DNA of 32,455 nt, taken from Desulfobacula sp. GTDB lineage: Bacteria; Desulfobacterota; Desulfobacteria; Desulfobacterales; Desulfobacteraceae. The stretch spans positions 1 through 32,455 of the forward strand of contig JAIFMF010000030.1 in assembly GCA_020048635.1 (NCBI GenBank). The letters are read 5' to 3'. This document shows positions 25,223 through 32,455 of this stretch, in pieces. The position numbers and the translations under genes are program-made. The number at the start of each line of letters is the position of its first letter. The first letter of the stretch is position 1. The notes below the pieces were generated by a model. It was given only the letters and a program-made list of their open reading frames with translations. It was not told the origin of the DNA and ran no database searches.

Positions 25223-25538
25223 AAGATACGAAATATATTTTGCTGATCTCAATCCCTCCATAGGGAGCGAAATAAAAAAAGAGCGCCCCGTCATCATAAT
25301 CAGCCAAGATGAAATGAATAATTATTTAGATACAGTCGTTGTCTGTCCATTAACCTCTAAATTGCATCCACTATGGAGAACTCGAATACAGATAAAATGC
25401 GCGAACAAAAATGCTGAAATTGCTGTTGACCAAATTCGCACCATTAGCAAGCAAAGGTTGAAAAATAAGCTTGATAAGTTATCCGATATCAAAGCCGCTC
25501 AATTACGCAAGCTAATAACTGATATGTACGGCGAATAA
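25203..25538 (+). CDS. MazF/PemK-type endoribonuclease toxin
   Basis: A toxin of about 111 residues that cuts mRNA. It shows the MazF signature KRYEIYFADLNPSIGSEIKKERPVIIIS, then VVVCPLTSK and the VDQIRTISKQRL strand near the end. The frame is open further upstream, but homology starts here. ATG at 25203 and TTG at 25212 are both possible; GGAGG at 25198-25202 is better spaced for the TTG. Either way the gene overlaps the antitoxin end, so the two are translated together. It is placed between the peptide transporter and the amino-acid export operon, and may have arrived there by transfer. Confidence 0.87.
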   Translation: MGALNIKRYEIYFADLNPSIGSEIKKERPVIIISQDEMNNYLDTVVVCPLTSKLHPLWRTRIQIKCANKNAEIAVDQIRTISKQRLKNKLDKLSDIKAAQLRKLITDMYGE

Positions 25539-25739
25539 TCATTTTTTCAGAAAGCTGATTTCCAGCGATTCGTTTTATCTCAAATTTCGTTGCTGAAGTA
25601 TTTCCGGGATATCCAGGAGCTTCTTGAACATAGTGATGTCAGGACACCATGATCAACATGCATAGTGTCAAGTCCAAGAAGACGCTGAAGGAATTGAAAA
25701 GCTCGCTTGATCTTTATGAAATATTATAGTAGTTACTCA

Positions 25740-25749
25740 AGTGGCCACT
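25740..25749 (+). promoter_or_regulatory. Palindrome AGTGGCCACT before azlC
   Basis: A perfect 10-base palindrome 58 bases before the azlC start. It follows a loose promoter-like pair, TTGATC (25707-25712) and TAGTTA (25730-25735) spaced by 17 bases. It could be an operator for the TrmB-type regulator of the operon. The rest of the 268-base gap after mazF holds nothing I can identify. Confidence 0.3.
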
Positions 25750-25806
25750 ATATCAAAAGGGCAGTATTTTAGAATTGGGATTTGCTTGAAGGGGAGGACG
25801 AAATAA

Positions 25807-26505
25807 ATGACAAGAGAAGCGCAGGATGCAATTAAAGCAGGGATTCCGATTTTTATCGGGTATGTCCCTGCCGCCATTGCATTTGGAATATTATCAAAAG
25901 GGTGCGGCATCACCCTTCTGGAGTGTTTTATGTTTTCAGCGGTTGTCTTTGCCGGAGCCAGCCAGTTTATTGCCCTGAACATGCTGATGACGGGCATGGG
26001 ACCGGGGGGTATCATATTAACCACATTGCTGGTGAATTTCAGACATTTTCTCATGAGTGCCTATCTGTCTACGAGAATTGCAAAGATGGCAAAGAAAAAA
26101 ATATTTCTGATGGCCTTTGGTGTAACTGACGAGGTGTTTTCAGTCCTTTCCTTTAAAAAAGGAGAGCTATCTTCAAAATTTGTCTTCATCCTGCAATGGT
26201 CGGCATATAGCGCCTGGGTCAGTGGAACAGTGGCAGGGTATGTCCTGGGAGGATTTTTGCCGGAAATTCTGACCAAAAGTATGGGGGTCGCACTCTATGC
26301 CCTTCTTCTGGCTATTCTCCTGCCGGAAATCAAACAATCCGTCAAAGTCTTGATTCTGACCATTGCTTCAGGGGTTTTAAATACCCTTCTGATTAAACTG
26401 GATGTTCTTCCCAATGGCTGGAATATTATTGTCTGTATCCTTGCCATTGCCCTGGCAGGGTCATTTTTCATCACCGGGGAAGTTAAGGAGGAAGTATATG
26501 AATAG
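25807..26505 (+). CDS. azlC: AzlC family amino-acid exporter, large subunit
   Basis: A 232-residue inner-membrane protein that with AzlD exports branched-chain amino acids (as in azlCD and ygaZH). The N-terminal part matches the family: AGIPIFIGYVPAAIAFGILSKGCG, then FAGASQFIALNML and NFRHFLMSAYL. About seven hydrophobic segments can be counted. GGGGAGG precedes the ATG. Its end overlaps azlD by eight bases. The exported amino acid cannot be read from sequence. Confidence 0.9.
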   Translation: MTREAQDAIKAGIPIFIGYVPAAIAFGILSKGCGITLLECFMFSAVVFAGASQFIALNMLMTGMGPGGIILTTLLVNFRHFLMSAYLSTRIAKMAKKKIFLMAFGVTDEVFSVLSFKKGELSSKFVFILQWSAYSAWVSGTVAGYVLGGFLPEILTKSMGVALYALLLAILLPEIKQSVKVLILTIASGVLNTLLIKLDVLPNGWNIIVCILAIALAGSFFITGEVKEEVYE

Positions 26506-26809
26506 TAGTCTGATCCCTCTTATCCTGGGGATGGCAGCCGTGACCTATGGCCCACGGCTGATGCCCTTCCTTTTGATGACCAACAAACAGATTCCGAAAA
26601 GGCTGGATGCTTTTTTAAAATGCATACCTGCGGCCGCCATCGGCGCTTTGATCATTCCCGGCGTATTCAGCGCAACGCCTGACATGCCCATGGCAGCAGC
26701 TTCGGGTATGGCGTTTACCATGATCTTTGGTTTGTGGCGCGGGGGAATTATCATCCCGGTTCTGGGATCGGTAGCCGTAACCTGTTTGATTTTATTTTTT
26801 GCAGGATAA
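26498..26809 (+). CDS. azlD: AzlD family amino-acid exporter, small subunit
   Basis: A 103-residue membrane protein with about four helices and the family start AAVTYGPRLMPFLLM, where most AzlD proteins have a TYLPR-like step. KRLDAFLKCIPAAAIGALI is also typical. The ATG at 26498 is fixed by AAGGAGG upstream and by the eight-base overlap with azlC; the longer open frame from 26402 is not needed. It is the obligate partner of AzlC. Confidence 0.9.
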   Translation: MNSSLIPLILGMAAVTYGPRLMPFLLMTNKQIPKRLDAFLKCIPAAAIGALIIPGVFSATPDMPMAAASGMAFTMIFGLWRGGIIIPVLGSVAVTCLILFFAG

Positions 26810-26820
26810 AAGGTGCTGTT

Positions 26821-27663
26821 ATGGATCACAATGTATTGATCATGAATAACATGAAAAAACTCGGGTTTTCCGAATATGAATGCAAGGCCTATTTAAAGCT
26901 CCTGGAAGAGTTCCCACTAAATGGATATACCCTGAGTAAAAACTCCGGGATACCCAGATCCCGGATTTATGAAGTTCTGAAAAACCTCATCGATAAACAG
27001 ATGGTGTTTGAACAGACCGAAGAAAAAAACAAACTGTATTATCCCGTGGAGCCGGATATTTTTATAAAAAAGCTTAAGGCCCACTATGAAGATGTTTTCT
27101 CCAACATTTCTGAATATGCCGGCAACCTTTACAGGGAAAAAAAGCAGGACGACAGGCTGGTTGTCATCAAAGGACGGCAGAATATTATCAGTTTTTTGAA
27201 TCTTTTGATAAAAGGTGCTGAAAAAAGAATTGCCATGTCTGTCTGGGAAGAGGAAATGAAAGAGTTAACCATGGAACTGGAGAATGCATTGAAGCGGGGT
27301 GTCGTCTTAAGAGGAATTTATTTTGGAGAAAAGCCTCCTTATGAAACTCTGGTGCCCCATCGGCGCATCAAACGGTATATTGCCGAGAAAAAAGAAAGGT
27401 ATATGTCCATCATTATTGACGGGACCCATACGTTGTCCGGTATTGTTTCCAGGGGGGAAGACAGCAAAGTGACCTGGACCCGGGATGAAGGGCTTATTGA
27501 AATCAGTGAAGACTATATTGCCCATGATCTTATTGTCAATCTGTACTCTGCTTCTTTGACGGTAAACGACTATATGGAATTCGAAGAATTTGCCGATACG
27601 GTACACAATCATTATTTTCACTACTCTGATGAAGAATTTGCCGCTTATAAAAAATTAACGTAA
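26821..27663 (+). CDS. TrmB-family transcriptional regulator
   Basis: A 280-residue regulator. The N-terminal winged helix (about 8-75) reads LGFSEYECKAYLKLLEEFPLNGYTLSKNSGIPRSRIYEVLKNLIDK, the TrmB pattern. The rest resembles the PLD-like C-terminal sensor part (VVIKGRQNIISFLNLLIKGAEKRIAMSVW). The start at ATG 26821 lies 11 bases after azlD; a longer open frame from 26734 runs inside azlD and is a shadow. TrmB proteins are best known as sugar sensors in archaea. Here it sits between two export systems, so an amino-acid ligand is more likely (inference). Confidence 0.88.
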   Translation: MDHNVLIMNNMKKLGFSEYECKAYLKLLEEFPLNGYTLSKNSGIPRSRIYEVLKNLIDKQMVFEQTEEKNKLYYPVEPDIFIKKLKAHYEDVFSNISEYAGNLYREKKQDDRLVVIKGRQNIISFLNLLIKGAEKRIAMSVWEEEMKELTMELENALKRGVVLRGIYFGEKPPYETLVPHRRIKRYIAEKKERYMSIIIDGTHTLSGIVSRGEDSKVTWTRDEGLIEISEDYIAHDLIVNLYSASLTVNDYMEFEEFADTVHNHYFHYSDEEFAAYKKLT

Positions 27664-27675
27664 GGAGCCAAACAG

Positions 27676-28296
27676 ATGTTTCAGTATTTTATCGTTGGCG
27701 CCCTTTTAGGATTTTCTGCAGGCCTGACACCCGGGCCGCTATTGACACTTGTGGTGTCAGAGACCATTTCATATAATATCCGGGCCGGGATAAAGGTTGC
27801 CGTGGCTCCGGTGATAACGGATCTGCCCATTATCGGGTTAACGGTATTGATCCTGTCCCGTCTGTCGGGTTTAAATGGCATACTGGGGATTATTTCCCTG
27901 GTCGGCGGGGTGCTGGTGCTGGTAATGGGAATCCAGGGCATCAAATCACAAGGCCTGGCGCTTGATATCCCCAAGGCTGCGCCAAGGTCTTTGACAAAGG
28001 GAATTCTTGTGAACGTATTGAGTCCGCATCCGTATCTTTTCTGGCTAAGTGTCGGCGCACCGACAATGACCAAGGCCAGGGATCAACATATGTTGGCACC
28101 AGTCACATTTTTGTTGGGTTTTTACCTGCTGATGGTCGGTTCTAAGGTTGTTTTAGCGATCCTGGCGGGAAAATCCAAAACTATTTTGACAGGTCAAGGT
28201 TATATTTTTACCATGAAGTTTTTAGGGGCCCTTCTTTGTGTGCTGGCTGTTTTTCTTTTCATGGATGGGATTCGTCTTTTCCGTACAGTGCAATGA
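27676..28296 (+). CDS. LysE/RhtB family amino-acid exporter
   Basis: A 206-residue membrane protein with about six hydrophobic segments. The family start is ALLGFSAGLTPGPLLTLVVSETI, where the GLTPGP motif marks LysE/RhtB. The middle NVLSPHPYLFWLSVGAP is also typical. AAGGAG lies 9 bases before the ATG, and the gap to the regulator is 12 bases. It closes the azlCD-trmB-lysE operon. Substrates in this family range from lysine and arginine to threonine and homoserine lactone, so none is assigned. Confidence 0.9.
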   Translation: MFQYFIVGALLGFSAGLTPGPLLTLVVSETISYNIRAGIKVAVAPVITDLPIIGLTVLILSRLSGLNGILGIISLVGGVLVLVMGIQGIKSQGLALDIPKAAPRSLTKGILVNVLSPHPYLFWLSVGAPTMTKARDQHMLAPVTFLLGFYLLMVGSKVVLAILAGKSKTILTGQGYIFTMKFLGALLCVLAVFLFMDGIRLFRTVQ

Positions 28297-28303
28297 AAAA
28301 ATA

Positions 28304-28340
28304 AAACCGGCTGTACCCATAATGACAGTACCGCCGGTTT
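28304..28340 (-). terminator. Terminator of the pspABC operon
   Basis: AAACCGGC-T-GTAC (28304-28316) pairs with GTAC-C-GCCGGTTT (28328-28340), 12 pairs with one mismatch. On the minus strand it is followed by TATTTTTTCA, so it acts as the psp terminator. The position between convergent genes means it can also help to end lysE transcription. Confidence 0.75.
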
Positions 28341-28358
28341 CGGTAAAAAAAAGAATGG

Positions 28359-28799
28359 TTATTTCCAGTCAAATTCCCGTGAAGTAACCGTATCTTCCAT
28401 CCTCTGGATGCGGCGGTCAAGGTTTTCAAATTTCTTTTTGATTCTCTGGATGGCCGATTGCCTTGAATGAGAATAGGTATCATAAAATTCTGCATCATTT
28501 TCGTCTCGTATCGGGGAGACCGGTTCCATTTTCAGGAAAAGACCTGCCAGAAGATACATGACACCCACAGGCCAGAACCCGGTAAAAAGGAATAATAAAA
28601 GGGTGATGATTCTCAGCCAGAAAACACTGAAATCAAAATATTCGGCTATGCCCCGGCAGACTCCCATGAAGAGACCCCTCCGAGACCGGTAGATGCCGCG
28701 ACTGGAGGCAAGGGTTTCAAATCGATCCTTGAGTCCGTTGTAATGCTGTCTGCATCTTTCAAACTGGAAATTGTGTTTATTTCCGTGATATCGTCTCAT
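28359..28799 (-). CDS. pspC: PspC-domain membrane protein
   Basis: A 146-residue protein with the PspC domain at about 34-90: RGIYRSRRGLFMGVCRGIAEYFDFSVFWLRIITLLLFLF, and a second hydrophobic stretch PVGVMYLLAGLFL. A charged, helical C-terminal tail follows (RIKKKFENLDRRIQRMEDTV), like the cytoplasmic or periplasmic tail of PspC. A basic N-terminal extension (MRRYHGNKHN) is additional to the minimal domain. Its ATG overlaps the pspB stop by four bases. It senses membrane stress and, with PspB, draws PspA to the membrane. Confidence 0.9.
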   Translation of the reverse strand: MRRYHGNKHNFQFERCRQHYNGLKDRFETLASSRGIYRSRRGLFMGVCRGIAEYFDFSVFWLRIITLLLFLFTGFWPVGVMYLLAGLFLKMEPVSPIRDENDAEFYDTYSHSRQSAIQRIKKKFENLDRRIQRMEDTVTSREFDWK

Positions 28800-29047
28800 T
28801 TGTTGAAATCCTTTCTTTTGCGCTCAATCAGTATGGTTTCAAGCGCTTCAACCCGTTCTTCCATTTTAGTCAGCCCATGATAGATGTCCTGGATCATCCG
28901 GGTTTCTTCGGTCTGGGCCTGTTTGTTTTTCCCGGACAGTCCCCCGGACTTGGAAGCTCTGATGATTCCGATGATAACCAATCCGATGGTGGCGATAAAA
29001 AGAATTGCCCCGCCGATTGATATGCCTGCGATTAGTGCGCCCATCAT
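28796..29047 (-). CDS. pspB: PspB-like membrane protein
   Basis: An 83-residue protein with one N-terminal membrane helix (GISIGGAILFIATIGLVIIGII) and a coiled-coil-prone acidic/basic tail (YHGLTKMEERVEALETILIERKRKDF), the shape of PspB. MEERVEALETIL is close to the PspB signature. GGAG lies upstream of the start. The gene lies 36 bases after pspA and overlaps pspC, as expected for a pspABC operon. Confidence 0.82.
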   Translation of the reverse strand: MMGALIAGISIGGAILFIATIGLVIIGIIRASKSGGLSGKNKQAQTEETRMIQDIYHGLTKMEERVEALETILIERKRKDFNK

Positions 29048-29083
29048 AATTTTAATGCTCCGGTTGGTTTAGTGCCTGAAAGT

Positions 29084-29767
29084 TTATGCATCAACTTTAT
29101 CATTATTCTTCAACGGTTGGGAAGATTTTAATTGATTGAGTTCGGCTTCGATTTCATCATCTGCCTCAAGGGCATCAAACTCGTTTTCAAGTGTTGAAGA
29201 TCTGCCATAGTCCACAAGGTCGGCTTCGGCTTCCATCCTTTCGATCTGCTGTTCAAGCTCTTCAAATTTCTGCATGACTTCGGAGCTGTCGGCCCGTCGG
29301 ATTTCCTGTCGGGCTCTTTTTTTGTGTGTGGCCCGAAGATGTCGTTGAACCAGCATTCTCTGTTTTTCCCGGGCGGATTTAAGTTTGTTCTCGAGTTCCT
29401 GAATATCATCCCGGTATTGTTCAATCATAACGGCGAGTTCAGTGACTTCAGTCTGGGTTGCTTCAGCTTTTTGTGTATACCGTCTTTTTTCCTGAAGTGC
29501 CTGCCGCGCCAGGTTATCTTTGCCCTTTTGAACGGCGAGCTCTGCCTTTTGGTTCCAGAATGCCTCCTTTTCTTCGATGTCATCCAGGAACCTTTGAACT
29601 TTTTTCTGGCCCGCAATGGCATTGGCACAGGATGATTTGATTTCAATCAAGGTGTCTTCCATTTCCCTGATCATGAGCTTGATCAGTTTTTCCGGATCTT
29701 CTGCATTGTCCAGCATGGAGCTGATGTTTGATGCGACAATATCTTTAAACCGTGTAAAAATTCCCAT
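29084..29767 (-). CDS. pspA: Phage shock protein A (PspA/IM30)
   Basis: A 227-residue ESCRT-III-like coiled-coil protein that coats and protects the inner membrane under stress. It begins MGIFTRFKDIVASNISSMLDNAEDPEKLIKLMIREMED, the diagnostic PspA start. Long heptad-rich helices cover most of the rest, ending in the acidic FDALEADDEIEAELNQLK. It is transcribed leftward from the sigma-54 promoter at 29838-29852. No pspF lies next to it, which is the usual position in enterobacteria. Confidence 0.95.
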   Translation of the reverse strand: MGIFTRFKDIVASNISSMLDNAEDPEKLIKLMIREMEDTLIEIKSSCANAIAGQKKVQRFLDDIEEKEAFWNQKAELAVQKGKDNLARQALQEKRRYTQKAEATQTEVTELAVMIEQYRDDIQELENKLKSAREKQRMLVQRHLRATHKKRARQEIRRADSSEVMQKFEELEQQIERMEAEADLVDYGRSSTLENEFDALEADDEIEAELNQLKSSQPLKNNDKVDA

Positions 29768-29837
29768 TTTGTTTCTCCTTGTGTTTTGCTGTTATGTTTT
29801 TGATTCAATCTATTGTTTCAACTTGCAGATAGAGTTA

Positions 29838-29852
29838 GCATTTTGTGTGCCA
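29838..29852 (-). promoter_or_regulatory. Sigma-54 promoter of pspABC
   Basis: On the minus strand TGGCAC-ACAAA-ATGC matches the -24/-12 consensus TGGCAC-N5-TTGC with the invariant GG and GC ten bases apart. A start near 29826 would leave a leader of about 60 bases to pspA. Psp operons are controlled by sigma-54 and an enhancer-binding protein in E. coli, so the location fits. The remaining 29860-29978 is AT-rich and shows nothing else. Confidence 0.8.
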
Positions 29853-29978
29853 GAGAGGATTTGTTATAAAAAAGCATGGAATATTGAATGGTTATAGATA
29901 TAAACAGAAAAAAGAGCTATAGCGATATGAACTTTATAGTGGTTTGAATAACCAAAGTTTAGTAAAAATATAGAAATA

Positions 29979-32147
29979 TCAGGAGTTCTTCAGGTTGTCA
30001 GCCACAATTTCCACTATATGTCTGACTTGAATTCGGTTTTTTCTTTTATTCATTCCCCCGCGAAGCTGCAGCACGCATCCCGGACAATCGGTTACCAGAA
30101 CATCGGCCCCTGTGTCTTCAACATGATCCAGTTTCTGTCGCAGAATCTCGGATGAGATCTCGGGAAATTCCAGGGAATAAGACCCTCCGAACCCACAGCA
30201 GACATCTTCGTCCTTGCAGGGCGCATAATCCAGACCTGCCGTCTGCAGAAGTTCACGCGGTTCCCGGGTCACACCCAGACCCCGGCACAGATGGCAGGGG
30301 GAGTGGTAGGCAACCCGAGTATGATTCTGAAGAAAATTCTCCGGCATCACCTTTAACACATTGACCATAAAAGAGCTGAAATCCATCAATTTGTCATGAA
30401 GGATGCTCAATTTTCTGGCCAGTTCAGGCTTTCTGGCCAGAAGCCGGGAATACCCTTCCTTCATGTGCGACCCGCAGGAGGCGCACAGCACAAGGATATA
30501 ATCATAGCGCGCCGGTTCCAGGGCCTCCAGGTTTTGAACGGCCACTTCCATTGCGGTTTCCTCTTCGGCCATCATCATGGCAGGAAGGCCGCAACAACTC
30601 TGATCCATGGGATACTCCATCTGAACCTTGTTGCCGGCAAGAAGCCGAACCAGAGAAATGGCCTGTTCCGGAGACACAAAATCCACGACGCAGCCCCCGA
30701 AAAGAGCCACTCGGTACTTGGGATTTTGGATCTGCATCCTTATTTTTGGCCATTGGTCCCGGAACGGCTTTTCTGCAAGCGCCGGAAGGGTTCGAAAATC
30801 ATGGGCCTTCCCAAAAATAAACGGCAGATGCCGCAGAATACCCGCGTCTTTTTTCACCAGGGGTTTTTGAAGGAAGGATGCCATCTTGAGCAGCGTATGA
30901 AACAATTTGCGGTTTTTCATGACCGCAGACAGGACAGTGTTTTTGGCAGGCTTTGCGCCCTCATCTTTCAGAATATTGCCGTACACTTTCTTGATGAGAA
31001 AGGGCAGATCGATATTGACCGGGCATACGGACTTGCAGGCCTGACAATTCAGGCAGTTCCGGACAATGGCCCTGGCATTGTCCTTTCCATGATAAAAATA
31101 GGTCAGGATCAGGCCGATGGCCCCGATATAGACATGTCCCAGGGTATGACCGCCGACTTTTCCGTAAACCGGGCAGACATTTGAGCAGGCCCCGCAGCGG
31201 ATACAGCGCAGGGCCTCTGAAAAGACAGGGTCTTTCGCCAGCTTCAGCCGGCCGTTATCCAGAAACACAATGTGAAGAATCTTTTTTCCCGTGCCGGACG
31301 CCGCGCACTCTACGGCCCCGGTAATCCAGGTGACATAGGAGGTCAGGGCCTGGCCTGTTGCATTCTTGGGCAGAACCTTGATGATGCGGAGCGCCGCAGA
31401 CAGATCCGGAACCAGCTTTTCAAGACCCACCAGAGCCACATGAACCCGGGGAAGTGTGGTGGTCAGCCTGGCGTTTCCTTCGTTGCTGATGATGCCCAGG
31501 GTGCCGGTTTCGGCAATGGCCATATTGGCGCCGCTGATGCCCATGTCTGCGGATAGAAAGGCCGGACGAAGCTCTTTCCGGGCCACCTTGACCATAAGAT
31601 CGATGTCTTCCAGATCAACAGGCGTTTTTGTGACATCTCCAAAAAGGGTTCCCACCTGTTGCCGGGAGAGGTGAATGGCCGGCATAACCATGTGGGATGG
31701 GCCTTCGTGCCGCAGTTGAATGATCCATTCCCCGAGATCGGTTTCCGTTATTTTGAAACCATTTGCTTCCAGATGATCATTTAAATGGGTTTCTTCAGCA
31801 GTCATGGATTTGGATTTGACAATGGTTTTGACTTCATTGTCCTTTCCGATTTTAGCGATAATCTCGTTGGCTTCCTGAGCGGTTGCGGCCAGATGAACAA
31901 TGGCGCCGGCAGCCTCTGCCCCGGCCTTGAACTGAAAAAAGAGGCTCTCTATCTGAGTCAGGGCCTGGTCCTTGCCCTGAGCAATCTGATCTTTCAAGGA
32001 ATCCAGATCAATCCCCTCAAATGCTTTGGCGCGGGATACCTTGTAGGCAGACGCAAAATTGTCCAGGGCCTTTCTCAGAAACCGGTTTCCAAGGGCGGCT
32101 TTGACTTGGTTTTTGTAAGTCTTCATATTTTGGGCAGTCTGGGTCAT
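29979..32147 (-). CDS. Fused LutB-LutA type lactate oxidation iron-sulfur protein
   Basis: A 722-residue fusion of two subunits of the L-lactate oxidising LutABC/LldEFG system. Residues 1-300 form the LUD domain (ISGANMAIAETGTLGIISNEGNAR). Two [4Fe-4S] motifs follow, CIRCGACSNVCPVYG near 315 and CLNCQACKSVCPV near 354. The C-terminal 260 residues are the LutA/CCG part, with CVVDF, DQSCCGLPA, SPCHLCRG, DVCCGFGG and TDCPGC. The same fusion occurs in Desulfovibrio (DVU3033 type), where it feeds electrons from lactate towards the membrane. GGAGG is 9 bases before the ATG. The start overlaps the lutC stop by four bases. Confidence 0.93.
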   Translation of the reverse strand: MTQTAQNMKTYKNQVKAALGNRFLRKALDNFASAYKVSRAKAFEGIDLDSLKDQIAQGKDQALTQIESLFFQFKAGAEAAGAIVHLAATAQEANEIIAKIGKDNEVKTIVKSKSMTAEETHLNDHLEANGFKITETDLGEWIIQLRHEGPSHMVMPAIHLSRQQVGTLFGDVTKTPVDLEDIDLMVKVARKELRPAFLSADMGISGANMAIAETGTLGIISNEGNARLTTTLPRVHVALVGLEKLVPDLSAALRIIKVLPKNATGQALTSYVTWITGAVECAASGTGKKILHIVFLDNGRLKLAKDPVFSEALRCIRCGACSNVCPVYGKVGGHTLGHVYIGAIGLILTYFYHGKDNARAIVRNCLNCQACKSVCPVNIDLPFLIKKVYGNILKDEGAKPAKNTVLSAVMKNRKLFHTLLKMASFLQKPLVKKDAGILRHLPFIFGKAHDFRTLPALAEKPFRDQWPKIRMQIQNPKYRVALFGGCVVDFVSPEQAISLVRLLAGNKVQMEYPMDQSCCGLPAMMMAEEETAMEVAVQNLEALEPARYDYILVLCASCGSHMKEGYSRLLARKPELARKLSILHDKLMDFSSFMVNVLKVMPENFLQNHTRVAYHSPCHLCRGLGVTREPRELLQTAGLDYAPCKDEDVCCGFGGSYSLEFPEISSEILRQKLDHVEDTGADVLVTDCPGCVLQLRGGMNKRKNRIQVRHIVEIVADNLKNS

Positions 32148-32455
32148 GACGGGTGTTCCTCCATGATCAGAATATGAAGTTCCTGGGGGCCATGAACACC
32201 TATGGCCAGTACCCGTTCGATATCGGCGGTCCGGCTGGCGCCGGTGATAAAAGACATATAACCCGGAGGGGATTTCATTTTATCGACCAGCCAGGCGGAA
32301 AGGGTTGTGGCATCGGGAATAATCCGGGACGCGGGGATCCAGGCGATATGAATTTCACTGAGCATGGTGGCGATCCTTAAGTCTTCGGAACCGGAATCAA
32401 GCACAAGGGTGCCGGTTTCGGCAATGGCCCAGTCCGCACCGGTCAGCGCCGTATG
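32144..32455 (-). CDS. LutC / LUD-domain protein, 5' end outside window
   Basis: The last 104 codons of a LUD-domain protein of the LutC/LldG type, open to the right edge with no start in view. Motifs are GADWAIAETGTLVL, IHIAWIPASRIIPDATT and ITGASRTADIERVLAIGVHGPQELHILI, the standard LutC C-terminus. It is the upstream gene of the lactate operon, coupled to the LutB-LutA fusion by an ATGA overlap. It has no Fe-S motif. Confidence 0.9.
   Translation of the reverse strand, partial: HTALTGADWAIAETGTLVLDSGSEDLRIATMLSEIHIAWIPASRIIPDATTLSAWLVDKMKSPPGYMSFITGASRTADIERVLAIGVHGPQELHILIMEEHPS

Noticed and set aside
25649..25729. A 26-codon ORF (MINMHSVKSKKTLKELKSSL...) between mazF and azlC
   Set aside because: Too short, no good ribosome site and no recognised family; possibly a decayed fragment, but not supportable.
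30396..31184. A 262-codon open frame opposite the lactate oxidation protein
   Set aside because: The minus-strand frame carries all the Fe-S and CCG motifs; the plus-strand product looks like reversed coding sequence.
1..32455. Search for tRNA, rRNA, CRISPR arrays, transposases and T-box leaders
   Set aside because: No cloverleaf-like, spacer-repeat or transposase signatures were recognised by eye.

Overview
The window looks like chromosomal DNA of an anaerobic, probably sulfate-reducing deltaproteobacterium (Desulfobacterota, Desulfobacterales-like). The evidence is indirect: a fused LutB/LutA-type lactate oxidation protein followed by LutC, a glycyl radical enzyme with its radical-SAM activase, a rubrerythrin/ferredoxin cluster next to a DVU0298-type protein, a Cys-rich 'two-CW' protein, and a folate-independent methionine synthase-like protein. 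No dsr/apr genes, rRNA, tRNA, CRISPR or transposase genes are visible.

Layout. (1) 1-2394: the end of an unknown + gene, then a leftward operon of a Cys-rich XRE regulator, cysE and cysK (serine to cysteine). (2) 2592-5183: clpB. (3) 5232-6659: a sigma-54 activator with a Cys-rich PAS domain. (4) 6802-8629: a leftward operon of a DVU0298/HEAT-like protein, a small conserved protein, a rubredoxin-first rubrerythrin and a one-cluster ferredoxin, closed by a hairpin; this looks like a peroxide/oxygen defence set. (5) 8884-14486: a transglutaminase-like protein, a MetE/UROD-fold methyltransferase, a U32 (RlhA-like) protein and a DmdC-type acyl-CoA dehydrogenase, with a clear terminator between the last two. 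(6) 14800-24691: the most interesting part. A GntR/FCD regulator whose promoter carries a 14+14 bp perfect palindrome is translationally coupled to a compact glycyl-radical activase, followed by a HypD-type glycyl radical enzyme and a complete DppABCDF-type peptide ABC transporter. (7) 24879-25538: a MazEF-like toxin-antitoxin pair with a strong promoter overlapping a tandem repeat. (8) 25807-28296: azlC-azlD-trmB-lysE, a tight operon of two amino-acid export systems around a TrmB-type regulator. (9) 28304-29852: pspABC read leftward from a good sigma-54 promoter. (10) 29979-32455: lactate utilization genes read leftward (LutB-LutA fusion, then the 5'-truncated lutC, which lies upstream in the operon).

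Working model (inference): the glycyl radical locus takes up small peptides, possibly hydroxyproline-containing ones, through Dpp and acts on 4-hydroxyproline or a relative. The exporters next door would release surplus amino acids. No P5C reductase or 2-amino-4-ketopentanoate thiolase lies in the window, so the downstream fate of the product is open and the locus does not match the two described hydroxyproline layouts.
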